Of a stretch of 11,034 nt of DNA, positions 1 through 5,838 are shown piece by piece; position 1 is the first letter of the stretch, and each line of letters starts with the position of its first letter. The stretch spans positions 1 to 11,034 of the forward strand of contig JAFGQM010000043.1 in the NCBI GenBank assembly GCA_016935655.1, given 5' to 3'. The notes beneath the pieces were generated by a model that worked only from the letters and a program-made list of their open reading frames with translations, was not told the DNA's origin and did no database searches. Source of the stretch: Candidatus Altarchaeota archaeon. Its GTDB lineage: Archaea; Altiarchaeota; Altiarchaeia; JAFGQM01. The position numbers and the translations under genes were made by a program.

Positions 1-1
1 A

Positions 2-61
2 GAGAACAAGAGCCTCCTTTCCGACGAGGAGATACTAACCAGGATATCGGAAAAACTATGA
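2..61 (+). CDS. 3' end of an upstream Fwd-operon gene, probably formylmethanofuran dehydrogenase subunit B (partial)
   Basis: The frame beginning at base 2 is open from the window edge and ends in TGA at 59-61, giving the C-terminal residues ENKSLLSDEEILTRISEKL. This TGA overlaps the ATG of fwdA (58-60) as ATGA, the usual sign of translational coupling in a packed operon. The tail is acidic and helical, which fits the end of the molybdopterin/tungstopterin subunit FwdB better than the beta-barrel end of FwdD. The assignment to FwdB rests on operon context and on resemblance of such tails, not on any catalytic motif. Only 19 codons are visible. A second frame is also open here, the in-frame upstream extension of fwdA, but it reads as Arg/Pro-rich and unlike the start of an amidohydrolase. 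Confidence 0.5.
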   Translation, partial: ENKSLLSDEEILTRISEKL

Positions 62-1590
62 AAATTTTGCTCAAGAACGGATTTGTAGTAGACCCTTCGA
101 CAGGGTTAAACGAGGTGGGTGACATATTCATCGAGAACGGCAGATTCGCCGGGATGACCGAGCCAGAAAAGACCATAGATCTGGGCGGGAGGGTCGTGAT
201 GTGCGGGGGCGTGGACATCCACAGCCACATAGCCGGCAGCAAGGTAAACATGGGCAGGATGATGCGGCCTGAGAACAAGTTGAATGTTCCGGATACGCAC
301 ACTACGGGGGTCCTTTACGCGAAGATGGGGTACACGTTCGTAACAGAGCCTGCGATGCCCCCGCTGAAGGCGTTACACACCCACCATGAGCTCCATGACA
401 CGCCATTCATAGATAATGCAGCTCTTGCGCTCCTTGACAACAATCATTTCATAGCCGAGAACATAGCCGAGGGCAAAAAAGAGGAAAACAACCAGTGGGT
501 TGCCTGGTACCTAGCAGCCACAAAAGGATACGGGATAAAGGCAGTCAACCCCGCTGGCGGCATCTCATGGGAATGGGCTAAGGAGCTGAGCGATCTTGAC
601 GAGAAGTGTGAGCGGATCGGAGTCTCCCCCAGAGAGATAATGACAGAGCTTGTGAGGGTAAACGAAGAACTAAAACTACCTACATCCTTCCATCTCCATC
701 TGAACAATCTTGGAATTTACGGGAACAGTGACAACACTACGAAATCAATCGACATATGCAGCAAGGGCAGGACCCATATAGCCCACCTGCAGCTCAGCTG
801 CTACTCGGGCGACTCCTGGGCCACCATGGCCAGCGATGCAGACAGGATATGTAAGAAGCTGAACAAGACGGATGGCATCACATGTGACATGGGGCAGGTT
901 GTCTTCGGGGATTGCACTACGATGACCGCAGACGGCAGGTTGGAATATCATCTCCAAAAGCTTACGCATAACAAGTGGGTGAATTTTGATGTCGAGAATG
1001 AGACCGGTACAGGCGTTACCCCCTACACCTACTCAAAGAACGTCGCAGTCAATGCGATACAATGGGCCATAGGCCTTGAATTGGCCCTACTCCTCAAGCC
1101 TGGGAAGGTGGCCTTATCCACGGACCACCCAAATTGCGGGCCTTTCTATGCGTACCCGAAGATAATAACTTGGCTTATGTCCAAGCAGGCCAGGGACAAG
1201 GAATTCAGTGAGTGCAACCAGGATGCTGCCAAGAGATGCATCCTGCCCTCGCTGGATAAGGAGCTCACGCTGTATGAGATAGCCCAGCTGACCAGGTCGA
1301 CACCAGCCTCGATCCTGGGAATCGGGCATGGAATCAAGGAGGGCAACAAGGCGGATATAGCCGTTTACGACTTGCATCCCGACGAGAGAAATCCCGGGAA
1401 GATAGAAAACGCATTCTCTGATGCGTTTTTGGTGCTCAAGGACGGCGGGGTCATATACCAAAACAAGAACTTTAGGGAAACTTATGGCAAGACCATAGCC
1501 GTCGAACCCAAATACAAACTTGATGAGAAATATATAGAGGATAAGTTCTATGAAGAATATTCGGTCCTGTCGGAACACTTCAAAATCTAA
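58..1590 (+). CDS. fwdA: Formylmethanofuran dehydrogenase subunit A (amidohydrolase-type subunit)
   Basis: FwdA is the zinc metallohydrolase-like subunit of tungsten or molybdenum formylmethanofuran dehydrogenase. In the known enzyme, formate made by FwdB/D travels through a tunnel to FwdA, which condenses it with methanofuran. The 510 residues start with the short beta-rich region of cyclic amidohydrolases. The metal motif HSH follows at residues 55-57 (GVDIHSHIAG), then YGIKAVNPAGG with Lys161 at the place of the carboxylated lysine, FHLHLNN (His212/214), HIAHLQ (His240/243) and STDHPN with Asp356. All expected metal-ligand motifs are therefore present. The protein is somewhat shorter than many methanogen homologues, as I recall them at about 560-580 aa. 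The motif reads DHPNCG, with Cys360 where Gly or Ala is common. ATG at 58 overlaps the upstream stop, and fwdC begins one base after the TAA. Family confidence is high; tungsten versus molybdenum cannot be told. Confidence 0.96.
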   Translation: MKILLKNGFVVDPSTGLNEVGDIFIENGRFAGMTEPEKTIDLGGRVVMCGGVDIHSHIAGSKVNMGRMMRPENKLNVPDTHTTGVLYAKMGYTFVTEPAMPPLKALHTHHELHDTPFIDNAALALLDNNHFIAENIAEGKKEENNQWVAWYLAATKGYGIKAVNPAGGISWEWAKELSDLDEKCERIGVSPREIMTELVRVNEELKLPTSFHLHLNNLGIYGNSDNTTKSIDICSKGRTHIAHLQLSCYSGDSWATMASDADRICKKLNKTDGITCDMGQVVFGDCTTMTADGRLEYHLQKLTHNKWVNFDVENETGTGVTPYTYSKNVAVNAIQWAIGLELALLLKPGKVALSTDHPNCGPFYAYPKIITWLMSKQARDKEFSECNQDAAKRCILPSLDKELTLYEIAQLTRSTPASILGIGHGIKEGNKADIAVYDLHPDERNPGKIENAFSDAFLVLKDGGVIYQNKNFRETYGKTIAVEPKYKLDEKYIEDKFYEEYSVLSEHFKI

Positions 1591-1591
1591 G

Positions 1592-2329
1592 ATGATCCTG
1601 TTGAAGCTGAGGAAGGAGCCTTCCATGGCTGTGGATGCGGAGTCGCTATGTGTGGATAGCCTTGTGCTCAAGAGCCAAGAGCAGATCATAAATCTCCCCG
1701 TGTATAGGGGCAACAAGAAGGAGAGGATCGGTGACTATTTCGATCTAGAGTTCCAGCCTGGAAAGGAGGATCTTGTGAAAATCCACGGTAACTTGTCCAG
1801 GTTCAATAGGATAGGCCAGGGCATGACCACCGGCGAGATGGAGATCGACGGGAACGTGGGGAACTACCTTGGAGCCCTTACGAAGAGCGGCAAGATAATA
1901 GTCAAGGGAGACGTAGCCGACTACTGTGGCGCAATGATGACTGGGGGACGGATAGAGATCCACGGGAACGCCAGGAACTACCTGGGTGCGAACTACATCG
2001 GCCATAAGAAGGGCATGAGGGGTGGGGACATAACGGTAAACGGGAACGCTGGTTTAGATGCAGGAGCGTACATGGCTGGCGGGACGATCACCATAACCGG
2101 GGATGGCCTTGACTTTTTGGGTTTTGGGATGACGGATGGGGTGATAAAGGTGAGGACTCCTGGCTATGCAGCCGGCGGCTCAATGACTGGCGGCAGGATA
2201 GAATGTGAAAGTGCGGACTTGCTGCCTACATTTTCCGACAAAGGGAACGGGACCTTTGCCGGCGACCTTGCAGCCGGCGGAAAGGGAGAGATTTATATAT
2301 CGGCGTGTGCAAATAAATCCGGGAAATGA
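1592..2329 (+). CDS. fwdC: Formylmethanofuran dehydrogenase subunit C
   Basis: FwdC is a beta-helical scaffold subunit related to the C-terminal GXGXG domain of glutamate synthase; it bridges subunits within the Fwd complex. From the ATG at 1592 it is 245 aa. The N-terminal segment (MILLKLRKEP, then VYRGNKKERIGDYFDL near residues 37-52) is the usual FwdC lead-in. It is followed by many turns of the type GxhxhxGNxxNYLGA, for example GEMEIDGNVGNYLGA, GRIEIHGNARNYLGA and GDITVNGNAGLDAGAYMAGG. The frame is open further 5' to an ATG at 1550 inside fwdA. I chose 1592 because it lies one base after the fwdA stop and gives the expected family N-terminus. The last codon overlaps the next gene as ATGA (2326-2329). 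It acts in the cytoplasm as part of the Fwd complex. Confidence 0.94.
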   Translation: MILLKLRKEPSMAVDAESLCVDSLVLKSQEQIINLPVYRGNKKERIGDYFDLEFQPGKEDLVKIHGNLSRFNRIGQGMTTGEMEIDGNVGNYLGALTKSGKIIVKGDVADYCGAMMTGGRIEIHGNARNYLGANYIGHKKGMRGGDITVNGNAGLDAGAYMAGGTITITGDGLDFLGFGMTDGVIKVRTPGYAAGGSMTGGRIECESADLLPTFSDKGNGTFAGDLAAGGKGEIYISACANKSGK

Positions 2330-2970
2330 ATCGACTAAAACTGATAATCGGAATCATAGTCTTTGGTTCCCTGTGGGGCTTTTTGGAGGCCAGTTTCGGC
2401 GGGTTCCTGCACTTCATCCACCTTCCACAGAAGGGTATCATAATGGCCTCTCTGGCCATCGGGATAATGTCCTATACGCGCGCGATGTACCATCGCCCCG
2501 GCATGGAGCTTGCCATGGGGGTTGTCGCAGCGGCCCTTAAGTCAAGCAATGCACTCTTCCTAGGGGCGGATGTCATAAGGCCCATGCTGGCCATTTTGCT
2601 GGAAGCCTTTGTCTTCGATCTTGCAATTACCACCCTCTCCAAAATCAATGCAAAAGATTATATGAAAGCAGTCGCTGGGGCACTAGGCGGCTGGGGAGGC
2701 ACCGCTGTGTTCTCCTTTGTTTTAGCATACGTGTTGCAAATAGGCTTCTGGGCCAAACTCGGCTTCTTCGGGATACTGGAATACCTATACACGGAAGGGG
2801 CTATAATAGCCTTTGGGTGCGCTATAGCAGCTGTTTTAGGCGCTAAAATTTACAGAACCTCCAGACTCAAGTTCCCGCATATCTACTCCATGAGGTCGAC
2901 ATCCTACTACCAGTCGTCTGCGGCCTTTATAAGCGTGTTCTGGGTCTTGGGAGTGTTTCTTGCATTCTAG
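2326..2970 (+). CDS. Polytopic membrane protein in the fwd operon, function unknown (possible transporter S-component-like)
   Basis: The 214-aa protein is strongly hydrophobic, with about six or seven predicted helices at roughly residues 4-24, 36-55, 60-80, 84-105, 113-138, 150-175 and 195-214. Polar residues lie in or next to helices: Glu21, His29 and His32, Ser73/Ser74/Asn75, Arg85, Glu93 and Asp98. The first helices contain GSLWGFLEAS, and the fourth contains RPMLAILLEAFVFDLA. Size, helix number and buried polar residues resemble small-molecule-binding S components of ECF transporters, but I see no diagnostic motif, so that is only an idea. The start ATG overlaps the fwdC stop by four bases, and the following NTPase starts directly after the stop codon. 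It should therefore be co-translated with the Fwd subunits. Possible jobs are uptake of a cofactor, metal oxyanion or precursor used by the C1 pathway. Confidence 0.85.
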   Translation: MNRLKLIIGIIVFGSLWGFLEASFGGFLHFIHLPQKGIIMASLAIGIMSYTRAMYHRPGMELAMGVVAAALKSSNALFLGADVIRPMLAILLEAFVFDLAITTLSKINAKDYMKAVAGALGGWGGTAVFSFVLAYVLQIGFWAKLGFFGILEYLYTEGAIIAFGCAIAAVLGAKIYRTSRLKFPHIYSMRSTSYYQSSAAFISVFWVLGVFLAF

Positions 2971-3465
2971 ATGGATATCATCATAACCGGCCAGCCAGGC
3001 GTCGGGAAGACCACCGTTTGTGAAAGGCTGATTTTGATTCTGAAGAAAAACGGACTGCGTTGCGGTGGGGTCCTAAGCCCGTGGGTGCCAGAAGGCTTTG
3101 ACATAGTCGATATCCAGACCGGTGAAGCAAGGCCGTTCGCAAGGCTCGGCAAGGGGGAAGTGACGGTCGGTTCCTTTGTCTTTGACAGGAAGGGCGTGGA
3201 TTTCGCTCTGGGGGCCTTGGAAAACTCAAGAGACTGTGACGTTATATTCATAGACGAGATCGGGTCATTGGAGCTGCGCGGCGGCGGCCTGATGCCAGCC
3301 GTCAAGCTATTGGCCGCTTCCGATACCCCCCTGATAATCATCTCGAGGTCCTGGCTCTCAAACCAGGTCAAGGAGCTGCTTTCCAAAAGAACCTTTTTGA
3401 CATTTGAAGCAACCGAGGCGAACAGAGAGGACCTGCCCCCAGAGATATCCCGGGTCTTTCCATAA
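2971..3465 (+). CDS. THEP1-type nucleoside-triphosphatase (COG1618 family)
   Basis: This is a 164-aa P-loop NTPase. Walker A is GQPGVGKTT at residues 7-15 and Walker B is VIFIDEIGSLEL near residues 90-101. The compact alpha/beta layout, the CGGVLSPWV segment after the first helix and the TGEARPFARL segment are typical of the THEP1 family. Family members hydrolyse NTPs to NDPs in vitro; the cellular role is unsettled, and they are often regarded as small kinases or RNA/nucleotide-related ATPases. The start ATG follows the membrane protein's TAG with no gap, so the two are very likely translated together. A T-rich stretch after its TAA (3471-3476) marks the probable end of the fwd transcript. 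Its link to formylmethanofuran metabolism is by position only. Confidence 0.9.
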   Translation: MDIIITGQPGVGKTTVCERLILILKKNGLRCGGVLSPWVPEGFDIVDIQTGEARPFARLGKGEVTVGSFVFDRKGVDFALGALENSRDCDVIFIDEIGSLELRGGGLMPAVKLLAASDTPLIIISRSWLSNQVKELLSKRTFLTFEATEANREDLPPEISRVFP

Positions 3466-3501
3466 CCTCCTTTTTTAGATTATACCCTAAAAACTACCAG
3501 A
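3466..3501 (+). promoter_or_regulatory. Short T-rich junction: fwd operon terminator and likely TATA region of the PTPS gene
   Basis: The 36 bases between the NTPase stop and the next ATG contain six T's (3471-3476) followed by TAGATTATA. A T-run is the usual archaeal intrinsic termination signal. The same AT-rich block lies about 25-30 bases upstream of the ATG at 3502, the right distance for a TATA box of a leaderless transcript. No Shine-Dalgarno sequence precedes 3502. Both roles are inferred. Confidence 0.4.
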
Positions 3502-3840
3502 ATGAAACTCGGAAGGAAATTCCATTTTGACGCAGCGCATTACATACTGGATGCTGGGGAGAAGCAGTGTGAGGAGCTCCACGGCCACACCTATGCCCTG
3601 GAGGTGGTAGTGGAAGGCAATGTAGGAAAAAACGGAATGGTGATGGACTTTGCCGATCTGAAGAAGATCGTGAATGAGGCGATATCAAAACTCGACCACA
3701 AGAACCTCAACCACCTTTTCAAGAACCCTACCGCAGAGAACATAGCCCAGTGGATATTTGACCAGCTCAAACCGAAAATTGACGTGGTGTCAGTAAAGCT
3801 CTGGGAGGGCGAGGGCAAGTGGGTCGAGGTATCCCGGTGA
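3502..3840 (+). CDS. 6-pyruvoyltetrahydropterin synthase / 6-carboxytetrahydropterin synthase family protein (COG0720)
   Basis: The protein is a small tunnelling-fold enzyme of 112 aa. Zinc-binding histidines are visible as His13 in FHFDAAH and His27/His29 in CEELHGHTY. The Asp65-His66 pair in KLDHKNLN matches the family's catalytic dyad region, and Glu102 near the C-terminus matches the pterin-anchoring Glu. QueD-type enzymes carry CxxxHGH and PTPS-III enzymes carry ExxHGH; here Cys23 and Glu24 together give CExxHGH, the combined form. It may therefore act in preQ0 synthesis for archaeosine, in pterin synthesis for the tetrahydromethanopterin-like C1 carrier, or in both. It follows the fwd operon but appears to have its own promoter. 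Family call is very sure; the exact reaction is not. Confidence 0.92.
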   Translation: MKLGRKFHFDAAHYILDAGEKQCEELHGHTYALEVVVEGNVGKNGMVMDFADLKKIVNEAISKLDHKNLNHLFKNPTAENIAQWIFDQLKPKIDVVSVKLWEGEGKWVEVSR

Positions 3841-3861
3841 TAATTCACTCAGCCCATACAC

Positions 3862-3917
3862 AAAAAGGTTTTTTATATTTGTCCCTTAAATCACCCTACA
3901 AATTCAAAAGAGGTAAT
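3862..3917 (+). promoter_or_regulatory. TATA-like box and Shine-Dalgarno site for the 101-aa gene
   Basis: A TTTTTTATATTT stretch at about 3869-3880 resembles an archaeal TATA box and would place the transcript start near 3900. GAGGT at 3910-3914, three bases before the ATG at 3918, is a good Shine-Dalgarno match and decides that start over an in-frame ATG at 3819. This is one of the clearest ribosome binding sites in the window. Confidence 0.5.
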
Positions 3918-4223
3918 ATGGCGTTCAGAGAAAGCGAAAAAAGACAGCAGATAGGCAACATACTCCGGCTGACCCACCCCACGACAATCAAGAGGGTAAG
4001 GGAAGAGCTCAAGAAGGCAGGTGCAAGCAGCAATAAGAAGGCGTATCTAAAGTCTCTTCTGGAGAAGGAGAAGGACAGGGACCTGTACATAGAGGAATAT
4101 GTAGAGCTCACCAAGTTCCAGAAGGCCATCCAGGGCGAGTCCATGAACGAGCAGGAGCTCAGAGTACTGATAGACGGTATGACTGGGGACGCTCTTTTGG
4201 ACGTAGAGATGAGCAAACTCTAG
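3918..4223 (+). CDS. Small charged helical protein, function unknown
   Basis: From the ATG at 3918 this is a 101-aa protein rich in Lys, Glu and Arg and predicted to be almost all helical. Recognisable stretches are THPTTIKRVREELKKAG (residues 19-35) and YLKSLLEKEKDRDLYIEEY (43-61), ending in a leucine-rich tail. I see no cysteines, no membrane helix and no catalytic motif. The frame is open upstream to ATG 3819, inside the PTPS gene, but the Shine-Dalgarno site at 3910-3914 and the TATA-like box at about 3870 lie inside that extension, so the shorter form is preferred. It could be a small nucleic-acid-associated or chaperone-like helical protein, but I do not recognise it. The good ribosome site, its own promoter and typical codon use support a real gene. 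Confidence 0.75.
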   Translation: MAFRESEKRQQIGNILRLTHPTTIKRVREELKKAGASSNKKAYLKSLLEKEKDRDLYIEEYVELTKFQKAIQGESMNEQELRVLIDGMTGDALLDVEMSKL

Positions 4224-4334
4224 TCTATCGCTTATGTTGCGTTCTAAACTGCTTAGCAGAGGCGAGATACGGGGGCGTCCCATCCTCCACACAATAAACA
4301 ATTCTTTTTGGAGTAATCCTAAATATCCGTCAGA

Positions 4335-4436
4335 ATGTTTGACAAACCGAAGAAGCTCCTGACTTTTTCAATACCGGAGCAGGAAAAGCCCAAACACCCA
4401 GAAAAATATTTGCATGAACCCGGCCGACTAAGCTAG
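4335..4436 (+). CDS. Possible 33-aa peptide gene (low support)
   Basis: An ATG at 4335 opens a frame of 33 codons ending in TAG at 4434-4436. The peptide begins MFDKPKKLLTFSIPEQ and is rich in Lys, Pro and Glu, with no hydrophobic segment. A T-rich stretch (CTTTTTGG, 4305-4312) about 25-30 bases upstream could act as a TATA element for a leaderless message, although TAAATAT at 4319-4325 is closer. No Shine-Dalgarno site is visible. Frames of this length occur by chance, so support is only the promoter-like context and archaeal-looking codons. The stop codon lies at the centre of the palindrome at 4424-4445, so that element could be its terminator. Confidence 0.25.
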   Translation: MFDKPKKLLTFSIPEQEKPKHPEKYLHEPGRLS

Positions 4437-4445
4437 TCTAGTCGG
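4424..4445. repeat. 22-base interrupted palindrome upstream of the HTH-nucleotidyltransferase gene
   Basis: The arms CCGACTA (4424-4430) and TAGTCGG (4439-4445) are perfect inverted copies, and the centre CTAG (4433-4436) is also self-complementary, so 18 of 22 positions are symmetric. It is followed at once by TTTAATT, which could be a TATA box for the gene at 4474. It could be an operator for a dimeric HTH protein, an RNA hairpin or a terminator. Confidence 0.55.
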
Positions 4446-4473
4446 TTTAATTGGCCCAAACCGCAATATACCC

Positions 4474-5358
4474 ATGGTATCCAAACCGAGGGTCGTTTCA
4501 ATTCTGAAACATGGGCCTCTAAAAGGCAGGGAGCTCTACAACCTGCTCACAGACAACAAGGTCCCGCGCCTTGACGACGCGTTTAATGAGATTGTAGACG
4601 AGCTCTGGTCCATCTGCAAATCTTCTGAAAAAATCGAGCTAAGACGGATAGACAATCGTTATCTCCGCATCGACAAGGAACTAAGGGGCAATCGGGTCTA
4701 TCGCCTTTCGCCCTCGATACAGCGCGAGTTCATGGATTATTCGGTGGTAGGGCTGAAAGAGGACCCCAGGATTGATGTAGCATTCGCCAGGATGCGGGAA
4801 GAGCTCGAAAGGAACAATAAGCGAAAATGGGAAGTCGTCGATGACGTCCTCAGGGAGATAATAGGCAGGACACCTCAAAAAGACAAGGTACTCAAAGACT
4901 GTTGTTTCATAGTCGCGGGGGATGTGGCCCTTGGCATGACCAACGACCTCCTGAGAGAATGTGGATCAACTGGGGAGCTGGTGAAGGGCTCTGACCTCGA
5001 TGTAGTCGTGGTGTTCACCGACAAATCCCCAAAATCAGAAAGAGAAGGCCTAGACAGGGTCTTCCACAAGGCTAAGTGGGACTTGCTGAGGGGGCCTGCA
5101 AAAGAAGAGTTGGATTACCGAATAAAGGACCTGGCCGCAGTCCGCCGGCAGGCGGGGATGAAGAACCTTGATGATACGATAGCCTCCAAGGTCCTGTGGG
5201 AGGGTAAGTTCCTTTTTGGGGCTAAGGATGTTTTTGGCAGTATTCTGGAGATTTTGGGCGAATCCGGAGCAACAAGGAAGTTGCAGGCTTATCTTGCCGC
5301 TGCGCGCGCAAACAGAAGGCTGGAGGAACAGGAATTACTTGGCAGGCATTTGGAATAA
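4474..5358 (+). CDS. Winged-helix plus nucleotidyltransferase-domain protein
   Basis: The 294-aa protein appears to have two parts. Residues 1-90 look like a winged-helix domain: RVVSILKHGPLKGRELYNLL, then a long helix, then RIDNRYLRIDKE leading into RVYRLSPSIQREF, a beta-hairpin-like segment. Residues about 140-265 resemble a DNA polymerase beta-type nucleotidyltransferase fold. A strand and loop FIVAGDVALGM (145-155) stand at the usual G-S position but with G-D. GSDLDVVVV (172-180) follows, supplying the two carboxylates Asp174 and Asp176, and ELDYRI (Asp214) or KDL (Asp219) is a candidate third carboxylate. The C-terminal KVLWEGKFLFG is like that after antibiotic and MNT-type nucleotidyltransferase cores. 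A palindrome and a TATA-like TTTAATT lie just upstream. The substrate is unknown; it could be a regulator, an RNA or protein modifier, or a toxin-type enzyme. Confidence 0.65.
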   Translation: MVSKPRVVSILKHGPLKGRELYNLLTDNKVPRLDDAFNEIVDELWSICKSSEKIELRRIDNRYLRIDKELRGNRVYRLSPSIQREFMDYSVVGLKEDPRIDVAFARMREELERNNKRKWEVVDDVLREIIGRTPQKDKVLKDCCFIVAGDVALGMTNDLLRECGSTGELVKGSDLDVVVVFTDKSPKSEREGLDRVFHKAKWDLLRGPAKEELDYRIKDLAAVRRQAGMKNLDDTIASKVLWEGKFLFGAKDVFGSILEILGESGATRKLQAYLAAARANRRLEEQELLGRHLE

Positions 5359-5391
5359 TTTTTAAACACCTACACATAACTATTAAGGAAA
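5353..5391 (+). promoter_or_regulatory. TATA-like box and ribosome site for the coiled-coil membrane protein
   Basis: ATAATTTTTAAACA at about 5353-5366 spans the preceding stop codon and resembles an archaeal TATA box; it would place a transcript start near 5388. AAGGA at 5385-5389, two bases before the ATG at 5392, is a possible Shine-Dalgarno site but would fall at the very 5' end of that message. The T-run may also end the previous transcript. Confidence 0.4.
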
Positions 5392-5838
5392 ATGGCTTTG
5401 ACCAGAAGGGGAGCGGCCCCCGCCAAGGGGAAAGAAAGCTCATTGATGAAGGAGCTGAAGAAGATCGAGGAGGAGGAGAGGGTCATAGAGACCGAAGAGA
5501 AGATAATAGAGCAGCGCCAGGCTGTTTTAAGGACCCTCGAGGAGCTCGGCCTCATGAGGTGGAGGAGCTATTATGTGCTCACCGCCGGTGCGATTCTCCT
5601 TTTGGCCCTTACCTTTGTGACCTCCCTTTGGGTCATGAACGATCAGCTCATGCAGGTCCAGGACTCAATCAATACGGTCAAGCTGGAAGTCCAAGAGGTG
5701 CAGACAAGCGTGCAGATCTTGCAGAGCGAGATAACGGATTTGGACTTGAGCTTGTTACAGGTTTCACAGGACTTGGAGAGGATACAGAACATACTTTCAA
5801 GCTTTGTGACATTGGCGGAGCTTCCAGAGCAGATATAG
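5392..5838 (+). CDS. Membrane-anchored coiled-coil protein, function unknown
   Basis: The 148-aa protein has three clear parts. Residues 1-19 are basic and Ala/Gly-rich. Residues 20-52 form a highly charged helix, (ELKKIEEEERVIETEEKI), likely a coiled coil. Residues about 60-80 (YYVLTAGAILLLALTFVTSL) form a single transmembrane helix. Residues 83-135 are a second long amphipathic helix with heptad-like Leu/Val/Ile spacing (VQDSINTVKLEVQEVQTSV). The basic N-terminal part suggests it stays inside, with the C-terminal coiled coil outside. There is no cleavable signal and no catalytic motif. Such proteins often act as scaffolds or anchors. It has its own promoter-like sequence and ends convergently to RNase Z, so neighbours do not suggest a role. 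I do not recognise the family. Confidence 0.75.
   Translation: MALTRRGAAPAKGKESSLMKELKKIEEEERVIETEEKIIEQRQAVLRTLEELGLMRWRSYYVLTAGAILLLALTFVTSLWVMNDQLMQVQDSINTVKLEVQEVQTSVQILQSEITDLDLSLLQVSQDLERIQNILSSFVTLAELPEQI

Larger units (their letters stand above)
4224..4473. other. 250-base intergenic region with a possible small ORF and a palindrome
   Basis: No long gene fits here. The first part (4224-4300) shows only weak local pairing, such as CTGC-TTA-GCAG and a small GGG/CCC pairing, and no tRNA-like cloverleaf. The second part holds a T-rich promoter-like stretch (4302-4309), an AT-rich TAAATAT, a 33-codon reading frame (4335-4436) and an interrupted palindrome (4424-4445). The last 28 bases look like the promoter of the following gene. 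A small non-coding RNA in 4224-4330 cannot be ruled out. Confidence 0.5.

Noticed and set aside
1550..1591. Longer N-terminus for FwdC from ATG 1550
   Set aside because: It would overlap fwdA by 41 bases with a Ser/Lys-rich extension; the ATG at 1592, one base after the fwdA stop, matches the family start.
1114..1716. 200-codon minus-strand frame opposite the end of fwdA
   Set aside because: It lies wholly antisense to fwdA and fwdC, which have clear family motifs; its translation shows no domain and it has no ribosome site.
2205..2540. 111-codon plus-strand frame across the fwdC/membrane protein junction
   Set aside because: It is out of frame with two well-supported genes and has a Pro/His/Arg-rich shadow composition.
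3819..3917. 33-residue N-terminal extension of the 101-aa protein
   Set aside because: It would overlap the PTPS gene and cover both the TATA-like box and the Shine-Dalgarno site that serve the ATG at 3918.
4224..4330. tRNA, C/D box or H/ACA guide RNA in the long gap
   Set aside because: I could not fold a cloverleaf, find convincing C and D boxes, or pair a proper H/ACA stem; only weak local pairings are present. A structural RNA search would decide.
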